From NCBI GenBank assembly GCA_029204225.1, contig CM055102.1:9747456-9811455 (forward strand): a stretch of 64,000 nt of DNA, written 5' to 3'. Below are positions 45,181-56,237 of the stretch, one piece after another (within the stretch, counting starts at the first letter, position 1; every line of letters begins with the position of its first letter). The notes beneath the pieces are model-generated. The model did not search any database. It saw only the letters and a list, made by a program, of their open reading frames with translations, and was not told where the DNA came from. Made by a program: the position numbers and the translations under genes. Source of the stretch: Diphasiastrum complanatum (lineage: Eukaryota > Streptophyta > Lycopodiopsida > Lycopodiales > Lycopodiaceae).

Positions 45181-46689
45181 GAGGGTCTTTATATTCATGA
45201 TCTCTAAATCCGTAATCCATGCCTTGGGAAATCCTAACGTTCACTAGGGTAATAATTACGGATGCCCGCCCTATTTAAGCACAAACAAGAGGTTGAAAAA
45301 AATGCTTCTATTGTGGCAAATCTTCACTCTAAACATCTTCATTCAGCCGATATCGATTCAGACATGCATGTCCACTACCAAGTGCAACAGTCTATACAAA
45401 GCTCAAATTTGTGGATGCAAAGGTAGAATTTATTTAATATCGGTTCGATGCGCTCTTGTAGTATTTGTAGATTTTCATATTTTATCATGCGCGCTAATCC
45501 GATATTCCATTAATATTGAGGTGATATCAGTTCGTTGCGCGCTTGTAGCCTTTGTGCATTTCCATATCATCTTGTGCACCTTGATCCGATATTCCATTAA
45601 GTTAAAATTTTGTTTTCTAACCTTCGTATATATTTGAACACTGTAATCCTCCCAACAGGTTGATTCTGTTAGCTGTGGGTGGTATACGGTATGCAATGCC
45701 AAATATTCTTTCAATTGGCTTGCACTACAAGATCAGCTTCCGAATCTACTAGAGGTAATATATTAATTCACAATCACAATCAGATATTCATAATTCTTAA
45801 TAACTTATTCTTGATTCATAACATGTACTTGCGTTTTTTGTTTTTTGCAATTCAAATGCCCGCAGGCACCCCCAATGGAGATAATGCATTTTCGGTAGGA
45901 GACAATAAAACTCTTGATCGAAAATTCATATCCAGTTGCAATTAAGAGTATTCTCCACTGAAGTTACTTCCAACTGGAGAATGACCATTAATTCTTTAAT
46001 ATCTTAATTAATATTGGTGGGTCTAGGCTAATGATAGACCATTTATTATTTTTTCGGCGTAGGTACAATGTTGTATCTGTCTTATTGGACGACAAATATT
46101 TAGGCCCTAGGCTTCTATTGATATCTTGACAAATGTATAGCTAAGGTCCATAAATATGGGCAACACCCGACTCACTAAGTTTCCTAGATCTATTTTTCAT
46201 AATTCCTTGTGATTTTGTTTGCTATTTCTCCTGCAATATCGAATCGATACGCCCCTTCATCTTACGAAAAATTATTTTCTTACTCTCGTGCACTAAACCG
46301 ATATCAGCCTCTTCAGAATGGGATATCGAATCAATGCGCGCCTGGTTCAAGCATCTCCTACTAAAATCATTCAAGCATGCTGAATTGATATCAGGTTCAA
46401 TATGGCTTGTTCATCAAGGTCCTCAGACGACAAACTTCTGGATTTTTTGAATGCCAGTGACATTCCATCTGAGAGATTGGAGTATTTTGCTAATATTTTT
46501 TTTGTACCTTTTGATATCGGTAAGCTAGTTTGTTCATTTTCATGAACTTGTACATGCCCAACCTTCCTCTCAGCACAAACATGATAGAAAGTATGCTAAC
46601 CTACATGAACATTTTAAGAGAAATATATATTGCGATATCCAAAAAAAAAAATGTCGCCTTCTAATCAAGGGTTTTGCATTTGTCTTTTA
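45181..46689. other. Non-coding stretch with recurrent ATATCG words
   Basis: No gene is recognised. ATATCGG, ATATCGA and GATATCAG recur at about 45437, 45526, 46232, 46300, 46323, 46385 and 46515, often followed by a TCGATGCGC-like word. It holds the tandem repeat listed next. Confidence 0.5.
45436..45602. repeat. Two-copy diverged tandem repeat, about 89-bp period
   Basis: ATATCGGTTCGATGCGCTCTTGTAG at 45437 matches ATATCAGTTCGTTGCGCGCTTGTAG at 45526. Both units end CCGATATTCCATTAA. They differ at roughly one site in six. Confidence 0.8.
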
Positions 46690-47825
46690 TATCTCTGTAG
46701 AAATTTTAGATGATGAGTATGTTGTTGGATCTTCTACTGTTCCCATGATTGAAGCATCTGTATCTGTTCGAGATGATGTAGTTGAAGTAGATACTAATAT
46801 GGGAGTTGAAGCTGGGCTTCATATTATGAGCAAACTCTTCTTTGTCCTATAATCCTCTCTAACTCCCTTCCAACTACAACTCCCATTAAATTTACTCCAC
46901 TCGATGTTCCCATATATTTTATGAATAATGACAGTTATATTTCTTTTAATGATATAGAAGATGTTTTAACTATGAGAGAGGATGAAGTTCTCTCAAATTT
47001 TGCACAAAATTTATCAAAATTTTCTGACATAATTGATTACTCATATAATGATCTTGAAAGTGAGATAGATTATGATAAAGATGACAATTGAAAATCTGGC
47101 AAGGAGGCATTGGAGGCCATAATTGAAAAATCAAAAGCCTATGAAAAAACTTTGCCTATTGAGAAGGAATTTTTGGAATTCCAAAATAATATTCTCCAAG
47201 GACCCAGTATATTCCCTCAGACAGTATAGAAGCCATTGGAGGACATGACATTAGCAGAACAAATGTTGTTGAATACGATGATCTTGATCTAGTAAGTAGA
47301 TATATATTGGTATTGATATTGTGCAGTTTTCTTTTTTTAAACAAATGTTGAAGTTTGAGGTTGTGTTGTTATCTATCATTCTAAATTTATTTTCTTGACT
47401 CTTTTACATGATGCTCTTGAACTAGCCTTTGGTATGAGACATGGAGGCCTCCAAGTTGTATCAACTGGGAGAAGAGATGTGTCTACTTTTAAAATAATGA
47501 GATTTGTATATATCAATCAACTTTTAATCCATATGCTGCCACTATCATTATGGCCATCAAGTCATTATCTGATTGTTTAAAAGACCATACTTACGCTAGA
47601 AGAACATCTAAAATAATTTTTGTGAAAAGAGATTTGGCCATTAAAATATTGGGTTATACTCCCAATGATACTACAAAAAGATCATCTACAATGGCCTTTT
47701 ACTTGGGTTACATAGATATGAGCAAAAGAAAAAATTTAGAGTTTTTGGATCCATATGAAAGGAGATTATTCCTTTACGACAATACCATCCATCTGAATCT
47801 TGAAGAGGGTAATGATGAAAATTAA
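46690..47825 (+). pseudogene. Coding-like region of unknown family facing the transposase-like gene
   Basis: After an acceptor-like CTCTGTAG the plus strand has a frame with EILDDEYVVGSSTVPMIEAS. A second frame, with DVPIYFMNNDSYISFNDIED, runs to 47090. After a stop the same frame gives EKTLPIEKEFLEFQNNILQ. The sequence GT follows near 47292. At 47400-47825 come ALELAFGMRHGGLQVVSTG and, in another frame, an open stretch with IIFVKRDLAIKILGYT and YERRLFLYDNT, ending at 47825. The acidic and Lys-rich composition looks like real protein broken by frameshifts or introns. I do not recognise the family. It ends 30 bases from the tail of the convergent minus-strand gene, so both may belong to one transposon. 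Confidence 0.45.
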
Positions 47826-48299
47826 ACAATATTCTGTAATAGACTATTGATATATTACAAGGATCTCTCTTTTGTTATGAATTTGAATGCCTTACGAAAA
47901 ATCGTAACATTTGGCAAGTTTTTAGCTTGATATCTAAATTGTGCTCTTTTGTAAAACCACTGAAAAAGTTGATGATTTGTAACTCTATGAAATGCTCCTC
48001 TTGCTTGCAGCCAATGTGATTTTTCCATGCCTTGTGATGACCAGATACTTAAGCTCCAAATTCCTTTGCAAAATAAGTTGCATGATGAAGAAAGATGTGC
48101 TACAAACAAGAGTTAAAATAAGTAGCATCAGTATAAAATATATATAATCATGAATGAGATAAGTACCATAAAATGAAATAGATTAGTACCATGTAATGTG
48201 TAACGTTGTCTTTTCTCCAACAATCATGTATAGATTTAACAAATGTGGTGCAATGATTTTGCAAAGTCCTCATATCTTTTGATGATAGGTTTTCTTTTT

Positions 48300-48381
48300 T
48301 GATAACACCTATGAGTTTGTCTAAGTTGTTCCACACTTTTCTTTCCTGATAACACCTATGAGTTTGTCTAAGTTGTTCCAC
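48300..48381. repeat. Tandem duplication within the transposase-like gene, 47-bp period
   Basis: TGATAACACCTATGAGTTTG at about 48300 recurs at about 48347 and each copy continues to GTTGTTCCAC. Two extra bases in one unit shift the reading frame. The duplication therefore disables the gene. Confidence 0.85.
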
Positions 48382-49132
48382 TTGTCTCTTTTCCACTCAA
48401 TTTCTTACTTCCAGTGTTCGTGTGGCTTGAACAATTTCTTTCCAAATTCTGTATCTGACACTAGATTTTTTGCATGTGTGATTGGATAAGAGTCTTCTTG
48501 CTTTAGCACCTCCAATTGATGGCTTATTAGGAACATTTCCTTTTTTTTGAGAGTCACTTTTTTTAATGGTGACATTCCCTTTATGTAGTCCTGCCTTTAA
48601 AAGAACTTCTCCCAACCTCTTAATATTTGCTTTAGCCATAGACTCCAGTTTTGAATTCCATGCAAGGAGAATATGCAGATAAATAGTTTTTCAATAATAC
48701 AAACCTCAACATGCAATGTGCATATGTGAACATTTTTAATGGAATTGGCATAACACTTTTCATATTTGGATCTTCTCCTTCTCGTGTTTGGTTGTTCTAA
48801 ATTCATATTGTAGCAATCCTTCATGCAATAAAGACATGGATGCATTGATGTTGCCCTATGAGAGACATTATACATACATTTCAATGTACTCAAATCCCCT
48901 GCAAGGTGTCATTGAATTTGAGAACTTCCATGGTTTTCAACTATAAATTTCTTACCCTCCAAATGGCTCTTTATAATTTCGCCATAATTTGTTCGTGAAA
49001 ATATCCATGAAAGTATAATATGGTCCTCTTTCAAGACCTGTAGAGAAGCAAGTAATGCATGACATGTTAATAAAAAATGGCAATGTATGAAATGTTAATA
49101 ACGATACTTTAAAAGAAAATTGACAAGTATAC

Positions 49133-49793
49133 CTGGGATGTCACCAACCACCATATGTGATTTTTTGATTGAACACTAAATGCTTGATCACCTGTATATG
49201 AAATTTTGTTCATCAAAGTGACACTCACTCGTTCCAACTTTTGATCTTTGATGATTTCGGATTCATCCAATTTTATTACTATAATGATCTTTCCATTTAC
49301 TTGATCTTCGTCTAATTTATAGAATCGAATAATGTATGTTAGAACATTCTCAATATCAAGAAAAATATAATTGCAATCATTGTAATTAAGCTCACCATAT
49401 TTTGATTTGTATAATTCAGTTATATGAAGTGGTTGGCCAATTACTTTGAACATTCCATCATTATAATAATTTCTTGCTAATCTTATCCGATATGGATGAG
49501 GAAGATAAGTTTTTTTCACCATCACTTGAGAAAAGGCTTCTTTAACTATTCTATAATATGTAGAATAAGCATTTCTGCTAATTCCAGAAACATCACATGC
49601 ATCTTGTATCACATTTGCATCCAAGTAAGTTTGAACCTTATTCAAAAAAGTCTCTGCAATTTTTTCATTTTTCATTTTTTCAAACCGAGCATTTTTCATC
49701 ATTGTGTTTGTTGAATTTTTTGGTAAAACATGACTTAAAGATGATCCGATGCATGAACGATCTGTTAAATAGTTCTTTGCCACCAAACATGAT
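49133..49793 (-). pseudogene. Transposase-like gene, main N-terminal exon
   Basis: This is the longest open part of the gene, 220 codons. The acceptor is TTGTTGTAG and the donor CAG|GTATAC. It encodes a Lys-rich segment, the HTH-like motif near residue 60, then LPHPYRIRLARNYYNDG and the first acidic block (VIKLDESEI). Its intact frame contrasts with the frameshifted 3' exons. Confidence 0.55.
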
Positions 49794-50027
49794 CTACAAC
49801 AAATATATAAAACTCAAATTATGTTTAATAAATTAATAATGTATAATATCATTGTGCAAATGAAACTTGTATGACCAATACAAATCAAATAAATAGTTGA
49901 TAAGAAAACATACTTAAATGTTCGAATCCTTTTTTTTTTATTGCCACTATGTGTAGGTAAGTCATTAATATTCTTCATTGGTACTCTCTTTCTTTTCTTT
50001 TCATCATACATATTTTAAATTGTCAGA

Positions 50028-50360
50028 TCACAACTTTTCTAACATTTCTTGGTTTGGGCCCCGAAGAGTAGTGATTGTAGCATTCAACTTTGATATAGCA
50101 TGCTTGAGTGCATTGGTTTCAGCACTAGTGTGTTGCACATAATAATGCAAGTATTGATTTGCACGTTGCAATTGTTGATTAGCAAATTGTAATTGTTGAT
50201 TAAGACAAGATACACTATGCATTCCAATATCACGCAACCTTCGACAATATCCAAGTAATCCGCTATTCCTTCACATACAAATCTGAGAAGATGAGTTACA
50301 AACTTAAAATTTGGACAAAAATTGGTAGCTGGATCATTAGGATAAATTGATCTATCCACC
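50028..50360 (-). other. Open frames upstream of the transposase-like gene
   Basis: One frame (50360 leftward) starts MDRSIYPNDPATNFCPNF. The next (50237-50028) contains LNQQLQFANQQLQRANQYLH and could form a coiled coil. They are in different frames and end 17 bases before the start of the basic exon. They may be an N-terminal exon of the same gene or a separate small gene of the element. No splice link is convincing. Confidence 0.35.
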
Positions 50361-51035
50361 CAAAAATCTATATTCTTAGATTATTCATTCTCAATTCTCT
50401 AAGTATTGCAGGAGCATTCTCTATAGTTTTCAAATTTTTCTTAATAATTGGAGTGCAATCCATAGGAAGTGCAACATGCAAATGGAACATTGCCGTTGTT
50501 GAAAGCTACAACCTACAAACTACATTAAGTCAAACTGAATATATCTAGCATACCATATTTTTGTGATGTCTATGTCGTGCTGAAAAATCATCCTGCCTCA
50601 TATTTCATTGTAAGTAGACAAAGGTTTCAAGAGTGCTCATTGTACTCTCGCTTCAGTTTTTGCAGTGAGCACACCAAGATTTACCCTCTTAAAGCACTAG
50701 CCCCAAATTTTGAATTGAGCATGCAGAGAATTTATTACATCTCATGCTTAACTAACTAATGTCTGAAGTTAACCCCCCCTTAACGTCGAGCAAGGCCGGA
50801 AATTTAAAAAACGGTGACCAAAAGTTACCAGTTTGGATTCTCTCTCTACGTAACCTCTCTCTAAAGTGAAATTTTTTAAAGGGCCCATTTTGAGCCCATA
50901 TTTCTCCTAATGAGTTTCCTTTTATAATCAGTAGATTAGATTCTTTTCCAAGAAGAAGGATTAGGAATAATCTACAGACTGTAAGTATTCAAGTAAGATT
51001 TGACACAAAATTATAGAACGTAGATATACAAGTCT
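50361..51035. other. No recognisable gene
   Basis: The stretch contains a run of C (near 50772) and a CTCTCTCTACG word. I looked for terminal inverted repeats of the neighbouring transposon here and found none by eye. Confidence 0.45.
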
Positions 51036-51598
51036 TGTCATGTGGCAACCTTAGCATTCAAACATCTAATCCATTCATTAAACATCAAATTACAATGGAA
51101 ATGCAAGAAATCAAGAAACTAGTCAAAAAATCAAGAAGATAGCTAAAAGTAGCAAAACTTCACCAAATTAGGCAAAGTAAGTTATCTTTATTCATGATTA
51201 TTGATCATTCACAAGATAGGGGCCTGATTCTAGAGCATGATCATAGCTCTCATGTGATTTTAGGCACATGAACCACTTTCTTCATCAAGAAAGCTCTCAA
51301 AGAGAAGCTCCAAGATCTCTTAAACTCAAAATTACAATATGAACAATAGCCTCCAAATTTAGCACGACTTCAGGTATTTATAGTGGTCATTTGTGCCTTT
51401 ACTATAAGTTTGGGGCCTTATTTAGCTAAATTGGGACTTACAACCATTATTACAATTCTGCTACTCTCAATTATAGCGAGGTTGTTCAAACCACTTTATT
51501 AATTGTCCTATTGACTAGTTCTAATCTAATTTAGCTCCATGGCTATATTTGGCCATTCATTAATTAGCTCATGGGCTAATTACATGCAACACATGACA
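51036..51598 (-). mobile_element. 3' LTR of the Gypsy element
   Basis: On the minus strand it starts TGTCATGTGTTGC and ends CCACATGACA, so it has TG...CA ends and 563 bp. It matches 56238-56698 closely. The flanking purine tract is AAAGTAGGGCAAG. Confidence 0.92.
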
Positions 51599-51619
51599 CT
51601 TGCCCTACTTTAAGCATTT

Positions 51620-51985
51620 TTACCCTAAAAAATGAAGACCATGTAGTTTTCATCAAGTGTCGTGCTCCATAAGGCCTCTGGCTGTCTCCAAAATTGCAGG
51701 CCTTCTCTTTAGGTAGGAATGATCTTCCCACGTATTGTCTTCTGGAGGTAATCCTTTCCATTTGATCAGGTATTGTTGTATTCGCTTCCCATTTCATAAC
51801 TCTTTATCTCGGTAACCCACCATTGCCTCTGGTTCTACTTCCAAATTTCCCTCTTCATTGATTGGTGGTAGTTCGACCACTGTTTGAACATTTTTTTCGA
51901 TATGTTTCTTCAACAGACTGACATGGAACACATTATGCATTTTTGTTATGGTTGGTAAGTCCAGTTCATATGTTAGTTCACCCAC
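51620..51985 (-). mobile_element. Gypsy integrase C-terminus and chromodomain
   Basis: GELTYELDLPTITKMHNVFH and VSLLKKHI lead to EAMVGYRDKEL. After a stop the frame gives QQYLIKWKGLPPEDNTWED and a final ILETARGLMEH. The aromatic and WKG..P.DNTWE words are the chromodomain that directs chromoviral integration to heterochromatin. Confidence 0.9.
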
Positions 51986-51999
51986 CCTTTTGAGGATAT

Positions 52000-52600
52000 G
52001 ATATGGTCAATAGAATCGTGGAAACAGCTTCTCGCTCTTGGTTTTCTTCACTGATTGGCGATAGGGCTGTAATCGTAAGTACACATAATCCCCTTCATGG
52101 AATTCTCTAAATGATCGAAGTTTGTCCGTGTAATATTTCATCTTTTGTTGAGCTTCTTGCATATGATCATGATTCGCCTTAAGGATGTTTTGCATGTTCT
52201 GCAGTTCATCTACTACTGCCGCCACAATTACGTCCGCTAACTGCATGTCAATTGATGTTGTAGATTCACATCCATACAATGCATAAAACGGTGCCATTCC
52301 AATCGGCATGTGGGGTGTTGAGTTGTAACTGAATTCTGCCAAATGCAACCAATCAATCCATTTTGTTTGTTGGTCTCAAACAAAATGCCTTAAGTAACAT
52401 TCCAACCATTGATTTACCCTTTCCGTCTGTCCATCAGTCTCTGGGTGAAATGTAGTGCTCAAACATAGTTTGGTCTTTAATTTTTCCATCATCTCCTTCC
52501 AAAACTATTTAGCAAATCTTGGATCTCTGTCACACACTATTTCCTTTGGTAGTCCATGCAATTTAAAAATATTTCTAAGAAATAGTTGTGCCACTTGTAG
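52000..52600 (-). mobile_element. Gypsy integrase core
   Basis: VAQLFLRNIFKLHGLPKEIV, CDRDPRFAK, a stop, [20 protein letters not shown] and LAEFSYNSTPHMPIGMAPF follow in order. The second Asp and the Glu of the DDE triad are visible. The zinc-binding HHCC part and the first Asp are missing because the deletion removed them. Confidence 0.9.
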
Positions 52601-52626
52601 ATAGTAAATAGCTTGTGCGTTAGTAA

Positions 52627-53088
52627 TCAGGCATAAATAGAAACCTGATTCTTCTTTCCTACAACTATGAATTTCAAAAGTTTTCCCTGACTGTACGAAA
52701 TGCATTGTTCCTTGCTCAAAATTAAAGGTAACATAGCCCAACGTCTGTAACACTCGACACCAAGTATCATATCGATAGGACCCATGTCAACCACATGGAA
52801 GTTTGATTTAAACCCATAGTTTCTCATTTGAATCTTGGATTCGGTTGTGATTCTATCGCAATTGATGAAATTTCCATCAACAATCTGTACTCTCAATGGC
52901 TTTGAAATCTTCACAGTAACTATATTACAACTCTTGATTGAACGGCTATTGAAAAAGTTATGCGTACTTCCACTATCAACTAGAATATAAATCTCTCTAC
53001 CATTAATTTTTGCTTTAATACGGAAAGTCTTAGCAGATTGGGAACCATTAAATGCGTTTAAGGACATGAACATGAGTGATGCATCCAT
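52627..53088 (-). mobile_element. Gypsy protease
   Basis: The frame encodes REIYILVDSGSTHNFFNSRS (active site DSG) and VVDMGPIDMILGVE, the retropepsin pair of motifs. It would cut Gag-Pol into mature parts. One frame later the region ends in FYLCLITNAQA and runs straight into integrase. Confidence 0.92.
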
Positions 53089-53265
53089 GTCCTTCCTATC
53101 AACGCATTTCTGTCATCTCTCGTTATCAATTTGCAACTCTCCATCATCAAGTAAGTCACATTGATGTTCTTGCAACATTTGAATGTCATCTTCACTCAAT
53201 AAATTTTCAACTTCCTCTTCGCCTGATTGATTTTTCTCATTGGGATTTCTGCTCATAGTCGTTAA

Positions 53266-54672
53266 TCAAATCTCCTGTTTATGAAATTTACATACCTTCC
53301 AATGATTCTTGTCATATTTCTCCTGGCATCTGAAGCAAAGCCCCAATGCTCTGAGTTTCCTCTCTTGGTCGTCCGATAGTCTTTGAACAGCTCTTGGCTT
53401 TTGAATGCCCGTCATTGTAGATACCATTCCCTTCCCGACAACTCTGGTTCCCGGTTTATCGCCAACTTGGACTGTTGGATAATGCACAATAGTACCCTTG
53501 TTGGTATTATTGTTATTTTTGTTATCCTTGAAGACTCTAGTTGAAATGTTTGACTTATAAAACTGACTGGTACCAGACTGAGACTTTGGAGCCCCAAACG
53601 TATTATAAGATGTGTTGATTGCAGTCGTCCCTTGTTTTTGGTACATTTTTGTCGTTGAAGGGTATTCCTGTTCATGGATCAAGGCTAATTGCATTGCTGA
53701 ATCCAAACTTGTACATCTAGCTGCTTCTACATCAGCACCAATTTGAGGTTGTAACCCATGGATATATCGGTGTAAATGTGCACTTTTGTCTACTTTGACC
53801 TTAAGTGTCAATTGCCAAAATTCATGATTATAATCTTGGACTGAGCCCCTTTGCTGAACTGAACACCAACATTGAAAGAACATTTTCTCTTGAAATGGAT
53901 TCAAAAAAACCTTAGTACACAACTGCTTAAACTGCAACCAATTGTATATCGCTGGTTGAACAAGTGGATCAGCCCCAACTTTCTTCCACCAAACATAAGC
54001 TGGCCCCTCGAAGTGTAGTGAAGCATAAGCAATCTTTGCTTGATCAGTCCTTGGAAATAATTGGAAATATTTATCCAATTTGTGTAGCCATTCTTCCACT
54101 TCTAGAGTATTGTTGTTTCCACTGAAGTTAGGCATGAAGATTTTATCTTTAAAATCATTACCATCCCTTTTAGAGTCTTGATTCTTTTGAGCGCGATCCA
54201 TAATACTCATATGAGTATTAACATTTACAACATTCCGATAATGAGACGACAATTTGTTGTATGACTCGAGCTCTTGTAGTACCCATTGTTGTGGATCTTG
54301 AGCAGCCACACCAGGATGAAGTCCAGAAGCTTGAAGTGGAAAATTGTTTGTTGTTGGAACAGTTGGTTGCACTCAAATAGGTTGATCATCACATACTTGT
54401 TGCTTTTCCTTGTTATTTCGCATTGTCTCCAGATGATCATGACTAGATTGGCCTGGATTTTCAGATGTTGAAGCATTTAAGAAAGAAGAAGGATTATAAC
54501 TTTGATAAACATCTTGTTTTTGTAAAGTAGTACTCATCACAGATTCAAAGCGCGACATCATCAATTCTAACATCTTCTCCCAACGTCGATCCGAACTTTC
54601 TTGCATTTGCTGCCACGTTTGTTTATTCATTTCGATAGTGTCTTGTATAGCAGTTAAAACCCTGGTTAACAT
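53266..54672 (-). mobile_element. Gypsy gag with one in-frame stop
   Basis: Two open segments, 54672-54376 and 54372-53266, share a frame and are separated only by TGA at 54375-54373. The N-terminal part is Gln- and Met-rich. The gag core reads FSGNNNTLEVEEWLHKLDKY, ASLHFEGPAYVWWKKV and RGSVQDYNHEFWQLT. A single zinc-finger-like CFRCQEKYDKNHWKVC lies near the end. Total length is about 468 residues, normal for chromoviral gag. Confidence 0.92.
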
Positions 54673-55249
54673 TGCCTCTGTTCTAGGCGGATTCTCATTG
54701 ATAGGAAAGTCTTATTTGTTTTTTCCGGTGCCATTTTATTGAACTCAACGTAATGGTCACTTTTGTTTTTTACTGCGTTGAAATCCGATGTCACACAAAT
54801 AAGATATGAGGGTTTAACAAAATTTGGATTCCATTGATCATTTGTGTGCTCGTGGAATATCAAGAAACCGTAGAAAATTACAAAAGCTGAAGTGTTGGAA
54901 ATGCTCTAAATATTTGACAAAATTGTCTTGGAAAAGTGGTGGACAGAGATGAGTATGTGCATGAAATCTGCTCACAAATAGCTCGTTGTAAAGTGGACAA
55001 AATGCACTGTCCAATCAATGATTTTTTTGTGCTGGATTACTCGTCACCAAGTTCGCATGTGATTTCCAGACTGTCAGAAATGGAACGAACAAAGTGCGCT
55101 GGAAATTGTGAAAGCGCTACTAGAAAACCCTCGGACGTCCAAGAACTTCTTCTCGAAAGACACAAAGACTTCAAGACTTTGAAATTTGATTGAAGACTTC
55201 CAACTCTAAAAACTGCTTGTTGTCCTGGAAATTTTTTTGAATGCTCTGA

Positions 55250-55620
55250 ATGCTCTTGAATGCTCTAGATCCACAGGAAAAGGAGGGGGCAAGTAGAGAG
55301 AATTCACGAGGAAAGGAGGGAATTCGCAAGGGAGAAGGGAGGGGATTCGCAGAGGTGAGAAGGGAGGGAATTTGCGGAGGTGAGGAGGGAGGGGATTCGC
55401 GAAGGTCAGGAGTCAAAGGCAAATTCGTGAGGGAGAAGGGAGGAGATTTGCAAAGGTGAGAAGTCGAAGGCGAATTCGCGAGGGAGAAGGGAGTAGGAGG
55501 TAATCGCAAAGCAGGAGGTAATCACGAGGGGAGGGGGGTAGGAGGAAATCGCAAGGGAGGAGGTAATCGCGAGGGAAGAGGGGTAGGAATTCGCGAGAAG
55601 AATTCGCAATGAAGAGGGAG
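55250..55620. repeat. GA-rich minisatellite in the Gypsy leader
   Basis: Imperfect units of about 20-35 bases built from AATTCGCGAGGGAGAAGGGA and GGGAGGGGATTCGC occur at least ten times. Both strands have open frames across it (Pro/Ser- or Gly/Glu-rich), which I regard as artefacts. Confidence 0.85.
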
Positions 55621-55639
55621 GGGTTTTGCCTGCTCCTTT

Positions 55640-56221
55640 TTCTTTTAAATTTGGTTTATGCTTAGGGTTAGGGCTGGCATGGGTAGGGTTAGGTTAGTTT
55701 TTTTTTTTAGGATTTGAAACAAAACTTTACAATGAAGGAATTGAAAATAAATTTACAAAGAGGAAAAACTTCAGAAATGAAAAGTTGAAGTGCTTCTCTC
55801 CCAAATTTCCTACCAAAGCTAAAATTTGACCTCCTTCACAAGAAATGTCATATCTCCTTCAATTTTCAACCAAATTGACTACAAATTGGCTCAGATTCAA
55901 ATTAAGAGTGAGATCTACAATCCCACACATAAAATTAGCCAAAAGTACAACCAAAAATGAAATAACTAGCTAAAATTGGAATGCAAACACTAAAATGGCC
56001 ATAACTTGGTCATTATAGCTCCAAATCAGAAAATCTCAGTACCTCCAAGAAGCTAAAAAAGAGATCTACTGATCTACAATAAGAAATCACAAAAAGAATT
56101 AAGATTAAATGGTCAAAAACTAATCAAAGCTTGCTGGAAATTGAAAAATCAGAAAAACTAGAACAAGAAACTCTACCAAATTTAACAAAATCCACCAAAT
56201 CTGATGGGGAAAGGATCTAAT
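55640..56221 (-). mobile_element. Untranslated leader of the Gypsy element
   Basis: AT-rich sequence between the minisatellite and the primer-binding site. It has no open frame of note. Confidence 0.7.
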
Positions 56222-56233
56222 GCTCTGATACCA
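56222..56233 (-). other. Primer-binding site (initiator tRNA-Met)
   Basis: TGGTATCAGAGC on the minus strand lies four bases from the LTR start at 56238. Confidence 0.9.
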
Positions 56234-56237
56234 AAAT

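Larger units (their letters stand above)
47855..50011 (-). pseudogene. Split, frameshifted transposase-like gene (candidate DDE/RNase H-fold enzyme)
   Basis: Probable exons are 50011-49914, 49793-49133, 49037-48956, 48898 to about 48400, 48396-48190 and 48099-47855. The first four agree in phase with GT-AG junctions. Exon 1 is basic and NLS-like (EKKRKRVP, NKKKRIR). Exon 2 has an HTH-like DACDVSGISRNAYSTYYRIV and IIIVIKLDES. Exon 4 has GDLSTLKC, PCLYCMKDC and VHICTLHVE. The acidic residues of KLDES, GDLS and LHVE are placed as a catalytic triad would be. Near the end come VTHYM, HIFLHHATYFAKEFG and WSSQGMEKSHW. This order recalls transposon-derived proteins of cnidarians and other invertebrates (GDxK...PCxxC...EGMEKSH). 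The assignment is from memory of the motif pattern only. Frameshifts near 48700, 48350 and 48040 make this copy inactive. Confidence 0.55.

Noticed and set aside
55171-55609. Pro/Ser-rich and Gly/Glu-rich open frames on both strands
   Set aside because: They span the GA-rich minisatellite; open frames on both strands are a consequence of the repeat, not of coding.
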